Shown here in pieces: positions 10,131 through 18,543 of a DNA stretch of 64,000 nucleotides (positions are counted from its first letter, which is position 1; each line of letters opens with the position of its first letter). The stretch is taken from NCBI GenBank assembly GCA_017577405.1, contig PIUA01000020.1, positions 62,001 to 126,000 of the forward strand, written 5' to 3'. Origin of the DNA: Bacillota bacterium. Lineage in GTDB: Bacteria > Bacillota > Limnochordia > Limnochordales > Limnochordaceae. The notes below the pieces were generated by a model that saw only the letters and a program-made list of their open reading frames with translations, had not been told where the DNA came from and did not search any database. Both the position numbers and the translations under genes were made by a program.

Positions 10131-10655
10131 TCAACCCAGTTGTTTGGCCAGAAAGTCAGCGGCCGTCTTGCAGAGCTTCACCTCCAGCTCGCCCATGGGC
10201 TGTTCTTTGGAGAGCAGGAAGACGGCGCCCACCACATCCCCCTCGTGGATGATGGGGACCATGACCTGGTGGGCGGCCTCAAAGCCCTCAACGGGGAGCG
10301 GCTGGGCGTCCGCGGAGCGGAAGGGCTGCCGCTCCTCCATCCGCTGGATCACCTCGTCGGGCAGGGAGCGGCCCACCAGCTGCCGCTTGGAAGCTCCGGA
10401 AACGGCGATGTAGACGTCTCGGTCGGCGATGACCGCCACATGCCCCGTCGATTCGAAGAGCGAGTCGGTGTACTCCTGGGCGAAGTCTTCCAGGTCGGCG
10501 ATGGGCGAGTACTTCTTCAGGATCACCTCGCCGTCCCGGTCGGTGAAGATCTCCAGGGCGTCCTTCTCGCGGATGCGGAGGGTGCGGCGGATCTCCTTTG
10601 GAATGACGATGCGTCCCAGATCGTCGATGCGGCGAACCATTCCCGTGGCCTTCAA
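10131..10655 (-). CDS. spoVT: Stage V sporulation transcription regulator SpoVT
   Basis: Forespore transcription factor with an AbrB-type swapped-hairpin DNA-binding domain and a GAF-like sensor domain. The N-terminus KATGMVRRIDDLGRIVIPKE is nearly the Bacillus SpoVT sequence, and DRDVYIAVSG in the GAF part also matches. The start is TTG at 10655, preceded by GGGAGGTGG at 7-base spacing. An upstream in-frame start at 10808 adds unrelated sequence. The protein has 174 residues. It is transcribed convergently with the methyltransferase and divergently from cinA. Confidence 0.95.
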   Translation of the reverse strand: MKATGMVRRIDDLGRIVIPKEIRRTLRIREKDALEIFTDRDGEVILKKYSPIADLEDFAQEYTDSLFESTGHVAVIADRDVYIAVSGASKRQLVGRSLPDEVIQRMEERQPFRSADAQPLPVEGFEAAHQVMVPIIHEGDVVGAVFLLSKEQPMGELEVKLCKTAADFLAKQLG

Positions 10656-10785
10656 GCAGTTTCCACCTCCCGCGCAAAAGTCTTCGCCTGGGCCGAAGCT
10701 TTGATGAGTGGGAGTCAAAGGCAACGACCACAGGAGTTGGCCTGGGGAAGGGCGAAAAGCTTGCCGAACCGGAGGCGATGGACGG

Positions 10786-12066
10786 GTGCGGGCAGAACTG
10801 GTGACCATCGGGACGGAACTGCTTCTGGGTCAGATCGTCAACACCAACGCGGCCGCCCTGGCCGCCCGCCTGACCCAGGTGGGGTTGGATTGTTACTATG
10901 TGACCACGGTGGGGGACAACTGGACCCGTCTGGCCGAGGTCCTGGCCCAAGCCCTGGGCCGGTCGGACGTGGTCATCACCTCCGGGGGGCTGGGCCCCAC
11001 CCAGGATGATCTGACCCGGGAGGTGGCGGCCGCGGTCCTCGGCGTGCCCCTGGAGGAGCGGCCCGAGCTTTGGGAGGCGATCCAGGCCTATTTCCGCGCC
11101 ACCGGCCGGGAGGCCCCCGAGGCCAACCGGAAGCAGGCCTTCCTGCCCCAGGGGGCCGAGCCCATTCCCAACCCGGTGGGGACCGCGCCGGGTTTTTGGG
11201 TGGAGCGGAACGGCAAGATCCTCATCGCGGTGCCCGGTGTCCCCCGGGAGATGGAGTGGATGGTGGACCACGTCATCCTCCCCCGGCTGGCCCGGCTGGC
11301 GCCCGAACCGCTCCATTCCCGGGTCCTCCGCTTCACGGGTCTGGGCGAGTCGCACCTGGAGCAGGCGTTGGAGGACCTGATCCGCCACCAGGGCCGGGTG
11401 ACCGTCGCCCCCTACGCCTCGCCAGGCGAGGTGCGGATCCGGCTCAGCGTGCGGGCCGCCACGGAGGCTGAGGCCCAAAGCCTCCTCGCGCCGGTGGAGG
11501 AGGCGATCCTGGAGCGGGTGGGCCGGTACTGCTTCAGCCGGGAGAACGAGCCCCTCGAAGTGGTGGTTGGGCGCATGCTCCGGGAGCGCCAGCTCACCCT
11601 GGGGGTGGCTGAATCGTGTACGGGCGGCCTCATCGGCCACCGCCTCACCTCCGTGCCGGGCAGCTCCGCCTACTTCTTGGGCAGTCTGGTCACCTACGCC
11701 AACTCAGCCAAAGAGCAGATCCTGGGGGTGCCGGCAGCCATCCTGGAGACCCACGGGGCCGTGAGCCGGGAGACCGCCCTGGCCATGGCCCAGGGGGCCC
11801 GGGACCGGCTGGGGGCCGCGTGCGGCCTCGCGGTCACGGGCATCGCCGGCCCGGGCGGCGCCACACCCACCAAGCCCGTCGGCCTGGTCTACGTCAGCGC
11901 GACGGTGGGGGAGAGGGCGTGGGTGGAAGAGCACCGGTTCCAGGGCGACCGGGGCTCCATCCAGGCCCGGAGCGCTCAAGCCGCCCTCGACCTGCTCCGG
12001 CGGGCGCTCCTGGAGGGCGAAGGGTTTCCAGGAAGGGGTGTCGAACGAACCGGTGGCCAGGTCTGA
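10786..12066 (+). CDS. cinA: CinA family protein: competence/damage-inducible, nicotinamide-nucleotide amidase domain
   Basis: Two-domain protein of 426 residues. The N-terminal MoCF/MoaB-like domain includes TIGTELLLGQIVNTNA and TSGGLGPTQDDLTRE. The C-terminal CinA/PncC-type deamidase domain includes VAESCTGGLIGHRLTSVPGS and TGIAGPGGATPTKPVGLVY. Members hydrolyse pyrophosphate bonds or NMN. The GTG at 10786 (after GGAGG, spacing 10) is the family-like start. The gene lies ahead of thpR and recA, the classical cinA-recA linkage of Bacillota. Confidence 0.95.
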   Translation: MRAELVTIGTELLLGQIVNTNAAALAARLTQVGLDCYYVTTVGDNWTRLAEVLAQALGRSDVVITSGGLGPTQDDLTREVAAAVLGVPLEERPELWEAIQAYFRATGREAPEANRKQAFLPQGAEPIPNPVGTAPGFWVERNGKILIAVPGVPREMEWMVDHVILPRLARLAPEPLHSRVLRFTGLGESHLEQALEDLIRHQGRVTVAPYASPGEVRIRLSVRAATEAEAQSLLAPVEEAILERVGRYCFSRENEPLEVVVGRMLRERQLTLGVAESCTGGLIGHRLTSVPGSSAYFLGSLVTYANSAKEQILGVPAAILETHGAVSRETALAMAQGARDRLGAACGLAVTGIAGPGGATPTKPVGLVYVSATVGERAWVEEHRFQGDRGSIQARSAQAALDLLRRALLEGEGFPGRGVERTGGQV

Positions 12067-12670
12067 CCGTACCGGGCGTCCCTCGCCCGCCAAGGAGAGG
12101 GCCCGTCGGCTCTTCATCGCCGTGCCCCTGACGGCCGCCCTGCAGGAGGCGGTGGTCCGGGTGCGGGCGCCCCTCCCCGACGGGCGGGCCATCCGCTGGG
12201 TGGCGCCCGAGAACTTGCACATCACCCTCCGCTTCCTGGGGTCGGTGCCGGAAAGGCGTCTCGCGGACGTGGCCGGCGCCCTGGCTGAGGCCTCACGCCT
12301 GGTGGGGCCCTTTCTTCTGGAGCTCGGGTCGTGCGGGTATTTCCCGCCCCGGGGCACGCCCCGGGTCCTCTGGGTCGGCGTGGCGGCGGGCGGGGACCAG
12401 CTGAGCTCCCTGGCTGCGGCCGTGGAGGAGGCCCTTGCCCGACGGGGGTTCCCCCGGGAGACCAGGGCCTTCCGGCCCCACGTGACCGTCGCCCGCATCC
12501 GGGAGGGAGCGTCCCTGCCGGGCGTGGAGCAGTGGCTGGCCGCGTGGGAGGGCGAGTCCTTCGGCCAGATGCCCGTGGAGACGGTCCACCTCATGGAGAG
12601 CCAGCTGCGGCCCCAAGGTCCTTTGTACCGAACCTTGAGCCAAGTTCCCCTAGGCGGCGGGGGGTCCTAG
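12038..12670 (+). CDS. thpR: RNA 2',3'-cyclic phosphodiesterase (2H superfamily)
   Basis: LigT/ThpR-like protein of 210 residues. Both catalytic HxT motifs of the 2H fold are present, H61-I-T63 and H148-V-T150, spaced as in the family. It opens 2',3'-cyclic phosphate ends or links 2'-5' RNA ends in vitro; the cellular role is poorly defined. The GTG at 12038 overlaps the cinA end by 29 bases, and a GTG at 12053 is an alternative. Position between cinA and recA suggests a co-transcribed unit. Confidence 0.9.
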   Translation: MSNEPVARSDRTGRPSPAKERARRLFIAVPLTAALQEAVVRVRAPLPDGRAIRWVAPENLHITLRFLGSVPERRLADVAGALAEASRLVGPFLLELGSCGYFPPRGTPRVLWVGVAAGGDQLSSLAAAVEEALARRGFPRETRAFRPHVTVARIREGASLPGVEQWLAAWEGESFGQMPVETVHLMESQLRPQGPLYRTLSQVPLGGGGS

Positions 12671-12697
12671 GGTCGGGGGAGAAGGGAGGCGACTCCA

Positions 12698-13741
12698 GTG
12701 GACAAGGAGAAGGCGTTGGAGGTGGCGCTCAGCCAGATCGAGCGTCAGTTCGGCAAGGGGTCGATCATGCGGCTGGGGGAGGCGGCGACCAAGCAGGTCC
12801 CGGTCATCCCCACGGGCTCCCTCGCCCTCGACATGGCCTTGGGGGTGGGGGGTATTCCCCGGGGGCGGGTGGTGGAGATCTACGGGCCTGAGTCCTCGGG
12901 CAAGACCACCCTCACCCTCCACGTGGTGGCCCAGGCCCAGCGTATGGGCGGGATCGCGGCCTTCATCGACGTGGAGCACGCCCAGGACCCGCTCTACGCC
13001 CAAGCCCTCGGCGTGGACATCGAGAACCTGCTCATCTCCCAGCCGGACAATGCGGAGCAGGCCTTGGAGATCGCGGAGGCCCTGGTCCGGAGTAACGCGG
13101 TGGACGTCATCGTCATCGACTCGGTGGCCGCCTTGGTGCCCAAGGCGGAGATCGAGGGGGAGATGGGTGACTCCCACGTGGGGCTGCAGGCCCGCCTCAT
13201 GAGCCAAGCCCTCCGGAAGCTGACGGGCGCCATCTCCAAGTCCATGACCACCGTCCTCTTCACCAACCAGATCCGGGAGAAGGTCGGGGTCATGTTCGGG
13301 AACCCCGAGACCACCCCGGGCGGCCGGGCCCTTAAGTTCTACGCCTCCATCCGGATGGACATCCGCCGGATCGAGACCCTGAAGAAGGGGGCGGAGGCCA
13401 TCGGCAACCGGACCCGGGTGAAGGTGGTCAAGAACAAGCTGGCGCCACCCTTCCGCGAGGCTGAGTTCGACATCCTCTACGGGGAGGGCATCTCCCGGGA
13501 GGGGGACGTGCTCGACGTGGGGGTGGCCATGGGTCTGGTGGAGAAGACGGGCGCCTGGTACGCGGTGGGCGATGTGCGGCTCGGGCAAGGCAAGGAGAAC
13601 GCCCGTCAGTACCTGAAGGAGCACCCTGAGCTGACGGACGAGCTGGAACGGAAGATCCGCGAGGCCATGGGCTGGACGGTGGAGCCCTTGGGCGAGGGTG
13701 CGGAGGCCGACGCCCCGGCCAAGGATGGGGCCAAGGAGTAA
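12698..13741 (+). CDS. recA: Recombinase RecA
   Basis: DNA strand-exchange ATPase that also activates LexA self-cleavage. The 347-residue protein has Walker A GPESSGKT (63-70), [20 protein letters not shown] with Walker B, and the [17 protein letters not shown] loop. The C-terminal tail is acidic. It starts with GTG after GGGAGG. I see no LexA-box match directly upstream, so SOS control, if any, would act from a cinA-proximal promoter. Confidence 0.98.
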   Translation: MDKEKALEVALSQIERQFGKGSIMRLGEAATKQVPVIPTGSLALDMALGVGGIPRGRVVEIYGPESSGKTTLTLHVVAQAQRMGGIAAFIDVEHAQDPLYAQALGVDIENLLISQPDNAEQALEIAEALVRSNAVDVIVIDSVAALVPKAEIEGEMGDSHVGLQARLMSQALRKLTGAISKSMTTVLFTNQIREKVGVMFGNPETTPGGRALKFYASIRMDIRRIETLKKGAEAIGNRTRVKVVKNKLAPPFREAEFDILYGEGISREGDVLDVGVAMGLVEKTGAWYAVGDVRLGQGKENARQYLKEHPELTDELERKIREAMGWTVEPLGEGAEADAPAKDGAKE

Positions 13742-13768
13742 GCTCCGCTCCCGAAGGGCGCGTCTCCC

Positions 13769-14446
13769 ATGAAACCCCAATCCGAGCGGACCATCGCGAG
13801 CATGGAGCCCGCCGGCCGGGGGCCTGCGGGCTCCCGGGTTCGGATCGGCTTCGATGACGGCTCCAGCCTGGAGCTGCCCCACGAGCTGGCCATCGGCCTG
13901 GGCTGGCATCCGGGCGACCGGGTGAGCGACCGGGAGGTGGAACGGGCCCGGCGCCGGGGGGAAGCGGTGGAGGCCCGGGAACACGCGCTCCGTCTCCTGG
14001 AGTACCAGGCCAGGACCCGGAGCGAGCTCCGCCACCGTCTGGAACGGGCCGGTTACCGCCCGCCGGCCGTCCGCTTCGCCCTCCACTGGTGCGCGGCGCG
14101 CGGCTTCCTGGATGACCGGCGCTTCGCGGAAGCCTGGCTCGCCTCCCGCTTGACCCGGCCCGAGTACGGCTCCTACCGGCTCCGCCACGAGCTGATCCAG
14201 CGGGGCATCAACCCAGCCCTGGCCCAGGAGCTGGTGGAGGCGGCCCTGCCGCCCGAGACGGAGCTGGAGCGGGCGGTGGAGGCCGCCCGCCGGTATTGGC
14301 GCCGCAAGGGAAAGGCCGAGACCCTCTCGCCCCAGGAGGCCCTCAAGCTCAGCCGGTACCTGGCCGGGCGGGGCTTTCCCTACGCCACCGTCCGTGAGGC
14401 GGTCCGGCAGTTGGGCGGCGAGCTCCTTCCCGAGGAGACCCCCTGA
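13769..14446 (+). CDS. recX: RecA regulator RecX
   Basis: Binds RecA filaments and limits their activity. The 225-residue protein is built of three-helix repeats: ALRLLEYQARTRSELRHRLE is the first, and GFLDDRRFAEAWLASRL and YGSYRLRHELIQRGI follow. The first 70 residues are a DNA- or RecA-facing extension seen in many Bacillota RecX. It lies 27 bases after recA. Confidence 0.93.
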   Translation: MKPQSERTIASMEPAGRGPAGSRVRIGFDDGSSLELPHELAIGLGWHPGDRVSDREVERARRRGEAVEAREHALRLLEYQARTRSELRHRLERAGYRPPAVRFALHWCAARGFLDDRRFAEAWLASRLTRPEYGSYRLRHELIQRGINPALAQELVEAALPPETELERAVEAARRYWRRKGKAETLSPQEALKLSRYLAGRGFPYATVREAVRQLGGELLPEETP

Positions 14447-14689
14447 GCGCCGGCCGCGGGGAAAGGGCGGGCGCCCTCTTGACAGGCCGCCTAGCTCGGC
14501 TCACCATGGTTGCACACCCCAAGGAGCAGGGGCCTCTCCCGCCTTGCACCGCCATGATCCAGGCCGGGGGACGGTGCCCGCAAAAAAGTCCACCCATCCC
14601 CTGAAATGAAAGAGGATTCCGATACCAGGAGCCACAATCATACGGGTATCGGCAGGCTCCAACGGTTCCGGCACGGAGGAGGCGATCCA
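14447..14689 (+). promoter_or_regulatory. recX-spoVS intergenic region with weak sigma-H-like site
   Basis: This 243-base gap has no convincing gene. AGAGGATTCC (14611-14620) followed by ACAATCAT (14634-14641) loosely resembles a sigma-H promoter, which drives spoVS in Bacillus; the -10 match and spacing are imperfect. A GGAGGAGG ribosome-binding site precedes the spoVS GTG. Confidence 0.25.
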
Positions 14690-14950
14690 GTGGAAGTTCT
14701 CAAGGTTTCAGCCAAGTCGAACCCCAACTCGGTGGCCGGTGCGCTGGCCGGGGTGATTCGGGAGCGGGGCGGCGCGGAGATGCAGGCGATCGGCGCCGGC
14801 GCCCTGAACCAAGCGGTGAAGGCGGTCGCCATCGCCCGGGGCTTCGTCGCCCCCAGCGGGGTGGATCTGGTCTGCATCCCCGCCTTTACCGACATTGAGA
14901 TCGACGGGCAGGAACGGACCGCCATCAAGCTCATCGTCCAACCGAGGTGA
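14690..14950 (+). CDS. spoVS: Stage V sporulation protein S
   Basis: 86-residue SpoVS, nearly identical in length and sequence to the Bacillus protein: EVLKVSAKSNPNSVAGALAG, AIGAGALNQAVKAVAIARGF and APSGVDLVCIPAFTDIEIDG. It is an Alba-like small protein needed for late sporulation. I choose the GTG at 14690 after GGAGGAGGCGATCCA. A longer reading from 14606 adds 28 residues absent from the family. Its stop overlaps the GTG of the dipeptidase gene. Confidence 0.97.
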   Translation: MEVLKVSAKSNPNSVAGALAGVIRERGGAEMQAIGAGALNQAVKAVAIARGFVAPSGVDLVCIPAFTDIEIDGQERTAIKLIVQPR

Positions 14951-15987
14951 CCCGAGATTTGACCGGAACCGGCATGTCGGCCGCGGCGGCGGAAGCCCTC
15001 GCGCGCCGGCTCCACGGGGAAGCGTTCATCGTCGATGCCCATACCGACGCGCTCTTGCACGCGCTCCGGGGCCGGGACCTCCTGGCCCGGACAAGCCAAG
15101 GCCACGTGGATCTCCCCCGGCTCCTGGAGGCGGGCGTCACCCTCCAGGTCTTCGCCCTCTGGGCCCCCCGGGAGGCTGGTCCTGCCGGATACCTGGCCCA
15201 CGCGCTCCGCCAGGTGGCCTCGTTCTGGCAGGCGGTGGACCGCTCCGCCGGGAGGCTCCGGCCCATCCGCTCCCGCCAGGAGTTGGACGGGCTGGTACCG
15301 GGAGCGGGGGTGGTGGGGGGGCTCCTCTCCATCGAAGGGGGGGAGATCCTCCAGGGCAGCCTGGAGATGGTGGAGATCTTCCACCGGCTGGGCGTTCGGG
15401 CCCTGGGCCTCACCTGGAACCACCGGAACGAGCTGGCCGACGGCTGCCTGGACCCGGAGGCGGGGGGCGGGCTGACCCGGTTCGGCCGGGAGGTGGTCCG
15501 GGCATGCGAAGCCCGCGGCTGGGTGCTCGACGTCTCCCATCTGTCCGAGCGGGGCTTCTGGGATCTGATGGAAACGGCCCAGGGGCCCGTCATCGCCTCC
15601 CACTCCAACGCCCACGCGGTCCATCCCCACCCCCGCAACCTGCGGGACGAGCAGCTGGTGGCCCTGGCCCAAAAGGGCGGGGTGGTGGGACTGAACTTCT
15701 ACCCCGGCTTCCTCACCCACGAGGCCCGGGGAACCCTTCAGGACCTGGTCCGGCATGCGGTCCACATCGCCCAGGTGATCGGCCCGGAACACCTGGGGCT
15801 GGGCTCGGATTTTGACGGCATCAGCCAAACGCCCGAGGACCTGCCCGATGTGACCGCCCTCCCCCGGCTGACGGCCGCCCTCTTGGAAGCCGGCTTCAGC
15901 GAGGAAGAGACCCGGGGCATCCTGGGGGGCAACTTCCGCCGGCTCTTCCAATCGGTCCTCCCGGTGGCTGAAGAACCCTCCCTCTGA
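14947..15987 (+). CDS. Membrane dipeptidase family (peptidase M19)
   Basis: Renal-dipeptidase-type zinc hydrolase, 346 residues. Metal-binding and family motifs are visible: VDAHTDAL (HxD), LLSIEGGEIL with the bridging glutamate, GLTWNHRNELADG, VLDVSHLSERGFWD, SHSNAHAVHPHPRNL and LGLGSDFDGI. No signal peptide is seen, so it is probably cytoplasmic. It is translationally coupled to spoVS by a GTGA overlap. Similar dipeptidases act on dipeptides or peptidoglycan-derived peptides, but the substrate here is unknown. Confidence 0.92.
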   Translation: MTRDLTGTGMSAAAAEALARRLHGEAFIVDAHTDALLHALRGRDLLARTSQGHVDLPRLLEAGVTLQVFALWAPREAGPAGYLAHALRQVASFWQAVDRSAGRLRPIRSRQELDGLVPGAGVVGGLLSIEGGEILQGSLEMVEIFHRLGVRALGLTWNHRNELADGCLDPEAGGGLTRFGREVVRACEARGWVLDVSHLSERGFWDLMETAQGPVIASHSNAHAVHPHPRNLRDEQLVALAQKGGVVGLNFYPGFLTHEARGTLQDLVRHAVHIAQVIGPEHLGLGSDFDGISQTPEDLPDVTALPRLTAALLEAGFSEEETRGILGGNFRRLFQSVLPVAEEPSL

Positions 15988-16062
15988 GGGGACCCGGCCC
16001 CGCAGAAGGCCGCCCCCGGCCGCGCAGACTACCCTCGACACTGCATGGTGGAGGGTGAGTGC

Positions 16063-16275
16063 GTGGCCGTCGTCAAGGTGATCGAACTGGTAGGCGACTC
16101 CCCCAACAGCTGGGAGGAGGCGGTGAAGAACGCGTGCCGGGAGGCCGCCAAGACCGTGCGGAACATCACCGGCGTGGAAGTGCTCAACTGGACGGGCAAC
16201 CTGGGGCCCGACGGTGAGATCCAAGAGTACAAAGCCAACATCCAGATCGCCTTCCGGGTGGAAGGCGACCGGTAA
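16063..16275 (+). CDS. Dodecin flavin-binding protein
   Basis: Small (70-residue) dodecameric flavin-storage protein. AVVKVIELVGDSPNSWEEAV matches the dodecin N-terminus, with the aromatic residue that stacks on flavin in VEVLNWTGNL and the C-terminal YKANIQIAFRVE strand. I choose the GTG at 16063 after GGAGGGTG; an ATG at 16045 would add six residues and overlap the ribosome-binding site. It lies between the dipeptidase gene and spoVAC, an unusual place next to spore germination genes. Confidence 0.92.
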   Translation: MAVVKVIELVGDSPNSWEEAVKNACREAAKTVRNITGVEVLNWTGNLGPDGEIQEYKANIQIAFRVEGDR

Positions 16276-16295
16276 CGGCTCGGGGAGGGAGCGGG

Positions 16296-16742
16296 GTGGG
16301 GGATCTCCAGGGGGCCCAGTTCCAGGCGACGGTGGAGGCGGTGCGGCCCAAGCCGGACTACATCGGGAACGCCCTGCGCGCCTTTCTCGTGGGCGGCCTC
16401 ATCGCCCTCTTGGGCCAGGGGGTCACCGAGTACTTCCTCGCCGCGGGGTACACCACGCCTCAGGCCGGCGCCCGGGCGGCGGTGGTGATGGTCTTCCTCG
16501 GGGCCATCCTGACGGGCCTGGGTTGGTACGACCGGATCGCCCAGTTCGGCGGCGCGGGCGCGGCCATCCCTGTCACGGGCTTTGCCAACGCGGTGGTCGC
16601 CCCCGCCATGGAGACCCACCCCGAAGGGACGGTGATGGGGACGGGATCCCAGCTCTTCACCGTCGCCGGCCCCGTCATCACCTACGCGGTGGTGGCCGGG
16701 GTGCTCTCCGCGCTGGCCCGCTGGCTGGTCCTGGGAGGCTGA
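16296..16742 (+). CDS. spoVAC: Stage V sporulation protein AC
   Basis: Inner spore membrane protein of the SpoVA channel that moves dipicolinic acid. It has 148 residues and four hydrophobic segments. Family landmarks are ALRAFLVGGLIALLGQGVTE, LTGLGWYDRIAQFGGAGAAI, PVTGFANAVVAPAMET and the C-terminal GSQLFTVAGPVITYAV. It starts with GTG at 16296 and is followed after four bases by spoVAD. Confidence 0.96.
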   Translation: MGDLQGAQFQATVEAVRPKPDYIGNALRAFLVGGLIALLGQGVTEYFLAAGYTTPQAGARAAVVMVFLGAILTGLGWYDRIAQFGGAGAAIPVTGFANAVVAPAMETHPEGTVMGTGSQLFTVAGPVITYAVVAGVLSALARWLVLGG

Positions 16743-16746
16743 GGGG

Positions 16747-17787
16747 GTGGCCACCCGACTGGGCCGGCGGAGCGTCACCTTCGACCGGGCGCCGGCCATC
16801 ATCGAGACCGCCAACCTGGCCGGGGCCATGGAGTTCGACGGCCCCTTGGGCGAGTACCTCCAGGTCCGCATCGACGACCCCTACCTGGGGGAGGCCTCCT
16901 GGGAGAAGGCGGAGAGCCGGATGCAGGAAGAGGCCCTCCGGGCCGTGCTCCGGCGGGCGGGTCGCCAGGAGACGGAGGTGGACCTCTGCATCACCAGCGA
17001 CATGCTCAACCAGTGCACCTCCTGCAGCATGGCCCTCCGCCACCTGGACGTGCCCCATCTGGGCATCTTCTCGGCCTGCGCCAGCCTGACCGAGGCTCTC
17101 TACCTCGCGGCCACCGCCATTGAGGCGGGCACCGCGGGACTGGTCATGGTCGATGTCTGCAGCCACCACGAGTCGGCGGAGCGGACCTACCGGTTCCCCA
17201 CCGAGCTGGGGATCCAGCGGCCCCCGACGGCCCAATGGACGGCGACGGGCGCGGTCGCCTTCCTCATCCAGGCAGGCGCGGCGGGGCCACGGATCACCGG
17301 GGCCACCGTGGGCCGGGTGATCGACGCGGGCATCACCGACCCCTACGACATGGGGAGCGCCATGGCGCCCGCGGCGGTGGACACCCTGGTCACCCACTTC
17401 CGGGAGTTCGGCCGCGCCCCTGACGCGTACGATCTGATCCTCACCGGCGACCTGGCCCGGGTGGGAAGCGCCGTCGCCCGCCAGCTCCTCCGGGAGCAGG
17501 GCTACGAGCTGGGCGACCGCTACAGCGACTGCGGGGTGCTCCTCTACGATGCCGAGCGGCAGGACGTCCACTCGGGCGGGAGCGGCATGGCCTGCTCCGC
17601 CTTGGTCCTGAGCGGTTTCCTCATGCACCAGCTCCGGACGGGCCGCTACCGGCGGATCCTCCTGGCGGCCACCGGGGCCCTTCACAGCCCCACCACCTAC
17701 AAGCAGGGGGAGAGCATCCCCGCCATTTGCCACGCGGTCGTCCTCGAGGCGGAGCCCGGCGGCGCAGGGGAGGGGGAGGGGGCGTGA
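16747..17787 (+). CDS. spoVAD: Stage V sporulation protein AD
   Basis: Thiolase-fold protein of the SpoVA complex that binds dipicolinic acid (346 residues). It shows FDRAPAIIETANLAGAMEFD near the N-terminus, FSACASLTEALYLAA, DVCSHHESAERTYRFP, and the HSGGSGMACSALVLSGF block. The start is GTG at 16747. Its stop overlaps the spoVAE start as GTGA, so the three genes are tightly coupled. Confidence 0.96.
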   Translation: MATRLGRRSVTFDRAPAIIETANLAGAMEFDGPLGEYLQVRIDDPYLGEASWEKAESRMQEEALRAVLRRAGRQETEVDLCITSDMLNQCTSCSMALRHLDVPHLGIFSACASLTEALYLAATAIEAGTAGLVMVDVCSHHESAERTYRFPTELGIQRPPTAQWTATGAVAFLIQAGAAGPRITGATVGRVIDAGITDPYDMGSAMAPAAVDTLVTHFREFGRAPDAYDLILTGDLARVGSAVARQLLREQGYELGDRYSDCGVLLYDAERQDVHSGGSGMACSALVLSGFLMHQLRTGRYRRILLAATGALHSPTTYKQGESIPAICHAVVLEAEPGGAGEGEGA

Positions 17788-18134
17788 GCTACCTGCTCGC
17801 CTTCTTGGTCGGGGGTGGACTGACGGCGCTGGGGCAACTCCTCATCGACGGGACCAAGCTGACCAACGCCCACATGATGGTGGTCTTTGTGGTGAGCGGC
17901 GCCGTTCTCACCGGCTTGGGGCTCTACGAACCCCTCCTGGAGGTGGCCGGGGCGGGGGCGGCCATCCCCGTCTCCAACTTCGGCTACGTGGTCACCCAAG
18001 GGGTCCTCCAGAAGCTTCAGGCTGAGGGGCTCTTCGGCCTCTTCAGCGGCATCTTCTCCGTGGCCGGCGGTGTCATCGGCGCCGCCATCCTTTTCGGGTA
18101 CGGCATCGCCCTCCTCTTCAAACCCCGGGGGTAG
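17784..18134 (+). CDS. spoVAE: Stage V sporulation protein AE
   Basis: Membrane subunit of the SpoVA channel (116 residues, SpoVAEb type). The hydrophobic segments contain LAFLVGGGLTALGQLLIDG, VLTGLGLYEPLLEVAGAGAA and PVSNFGYVVTQGVLQKLQ, close to SpoVAC with which it shares ancestry. The GTG at 17784 sits in the spoVAD stop. A longer reading from 17727 adds an arginine/glycine-rich stretch that is a shadow of spoVAD. Confidence 0.95.
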   Translation: MSYLLAFLVGGGLTALGQLLIDGTKLTNAHMMVVFVVSGAVLTGLGLYEPLLEVAGAGAAIPVSNFGYVVTQGVLQKLQAEGLFGLFSGIFSVAGGVIGAAILFGYGIALLFKPRG

Positions 18135-18193
18135 CATGTATCATCGGCCGTCCAAGGGAGAGACTAGCCTCGTAACGCTATGGGAGGAGTGTG

Positions 18194-18532
18194 GTGCGCG
18201 TGGATTGGGTGGGTGCAGCGGTCCGCTTTGTCGTCTCCGCCTTGGTCTTGATGTTCGTGGCGGCCATCTTGCCGGGCTTTTCGCCCATCAGCTTCGGCAC
18301 CGCGTTGCTCGCGGCGGCGGTCATCGCCGGGATCGGCTGGGTGATCGAGGCGACCCTGGGCCGGCGGGTCTCGCCCTACAGCCGGGGGATCGTCGGGTTT
18401 CTGGTTTCGGCCATCGTCATCTGGGCCTCCCAGTTCCTGGTCCCTGACCTGAACGTTACCTTCCTGGGCGCCCTCCTGGCCGCGTTCGTCATCGGCATCA
18501 TCGACCTCTTCGTGCCCGTCAACCTGCGCTAG
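18194..18532 (+). CDS. Phage holin family 4-like / YvlD-type membrane protein
   Basis: About 112 residues with four transmembrane segments, resembling the YvlD / holin-4_2 family of small membrane proteins: WVGAAVRFVVSALVLMFVAA, VIAGIGWVIEATLGRRVSPY and the C-terminal LAAFVIGIIDLFVP. Several GTG codons (18191, 18194, 18200) compete after GGGAGGAG; spacing favours 18194. It lies between spoVAE and spoVAF, so expression in the forespore is plausible. Its function is unknown; despite the family name there is no sign of a prophage. Confidence 0.8.
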   Translation: MRVDWVGAAVRFVVSALVLMFVAAILPGFSPISFGTALLAAAVIAGIGWVIEATLGRRVSPYSRGIVGFLVSAIVIWASQFLVPDLNVTFLGALLAAFVIGIIDLFVPVNLR

Positions 18533-18543
18533 GGGCGAGGCCC

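Noticed and set aside
12650-14188. Minus-strand open frame of 512 codons
   Set aside because: Antisense to recA and recX. No recognisable motif.
18194-18532. Prophage holin suggesting a phage region
   Set aside because: The gene lies inside the spoVA cluster, has chromosomal composition and no phage neighbours. The family name does not imply phage origin.
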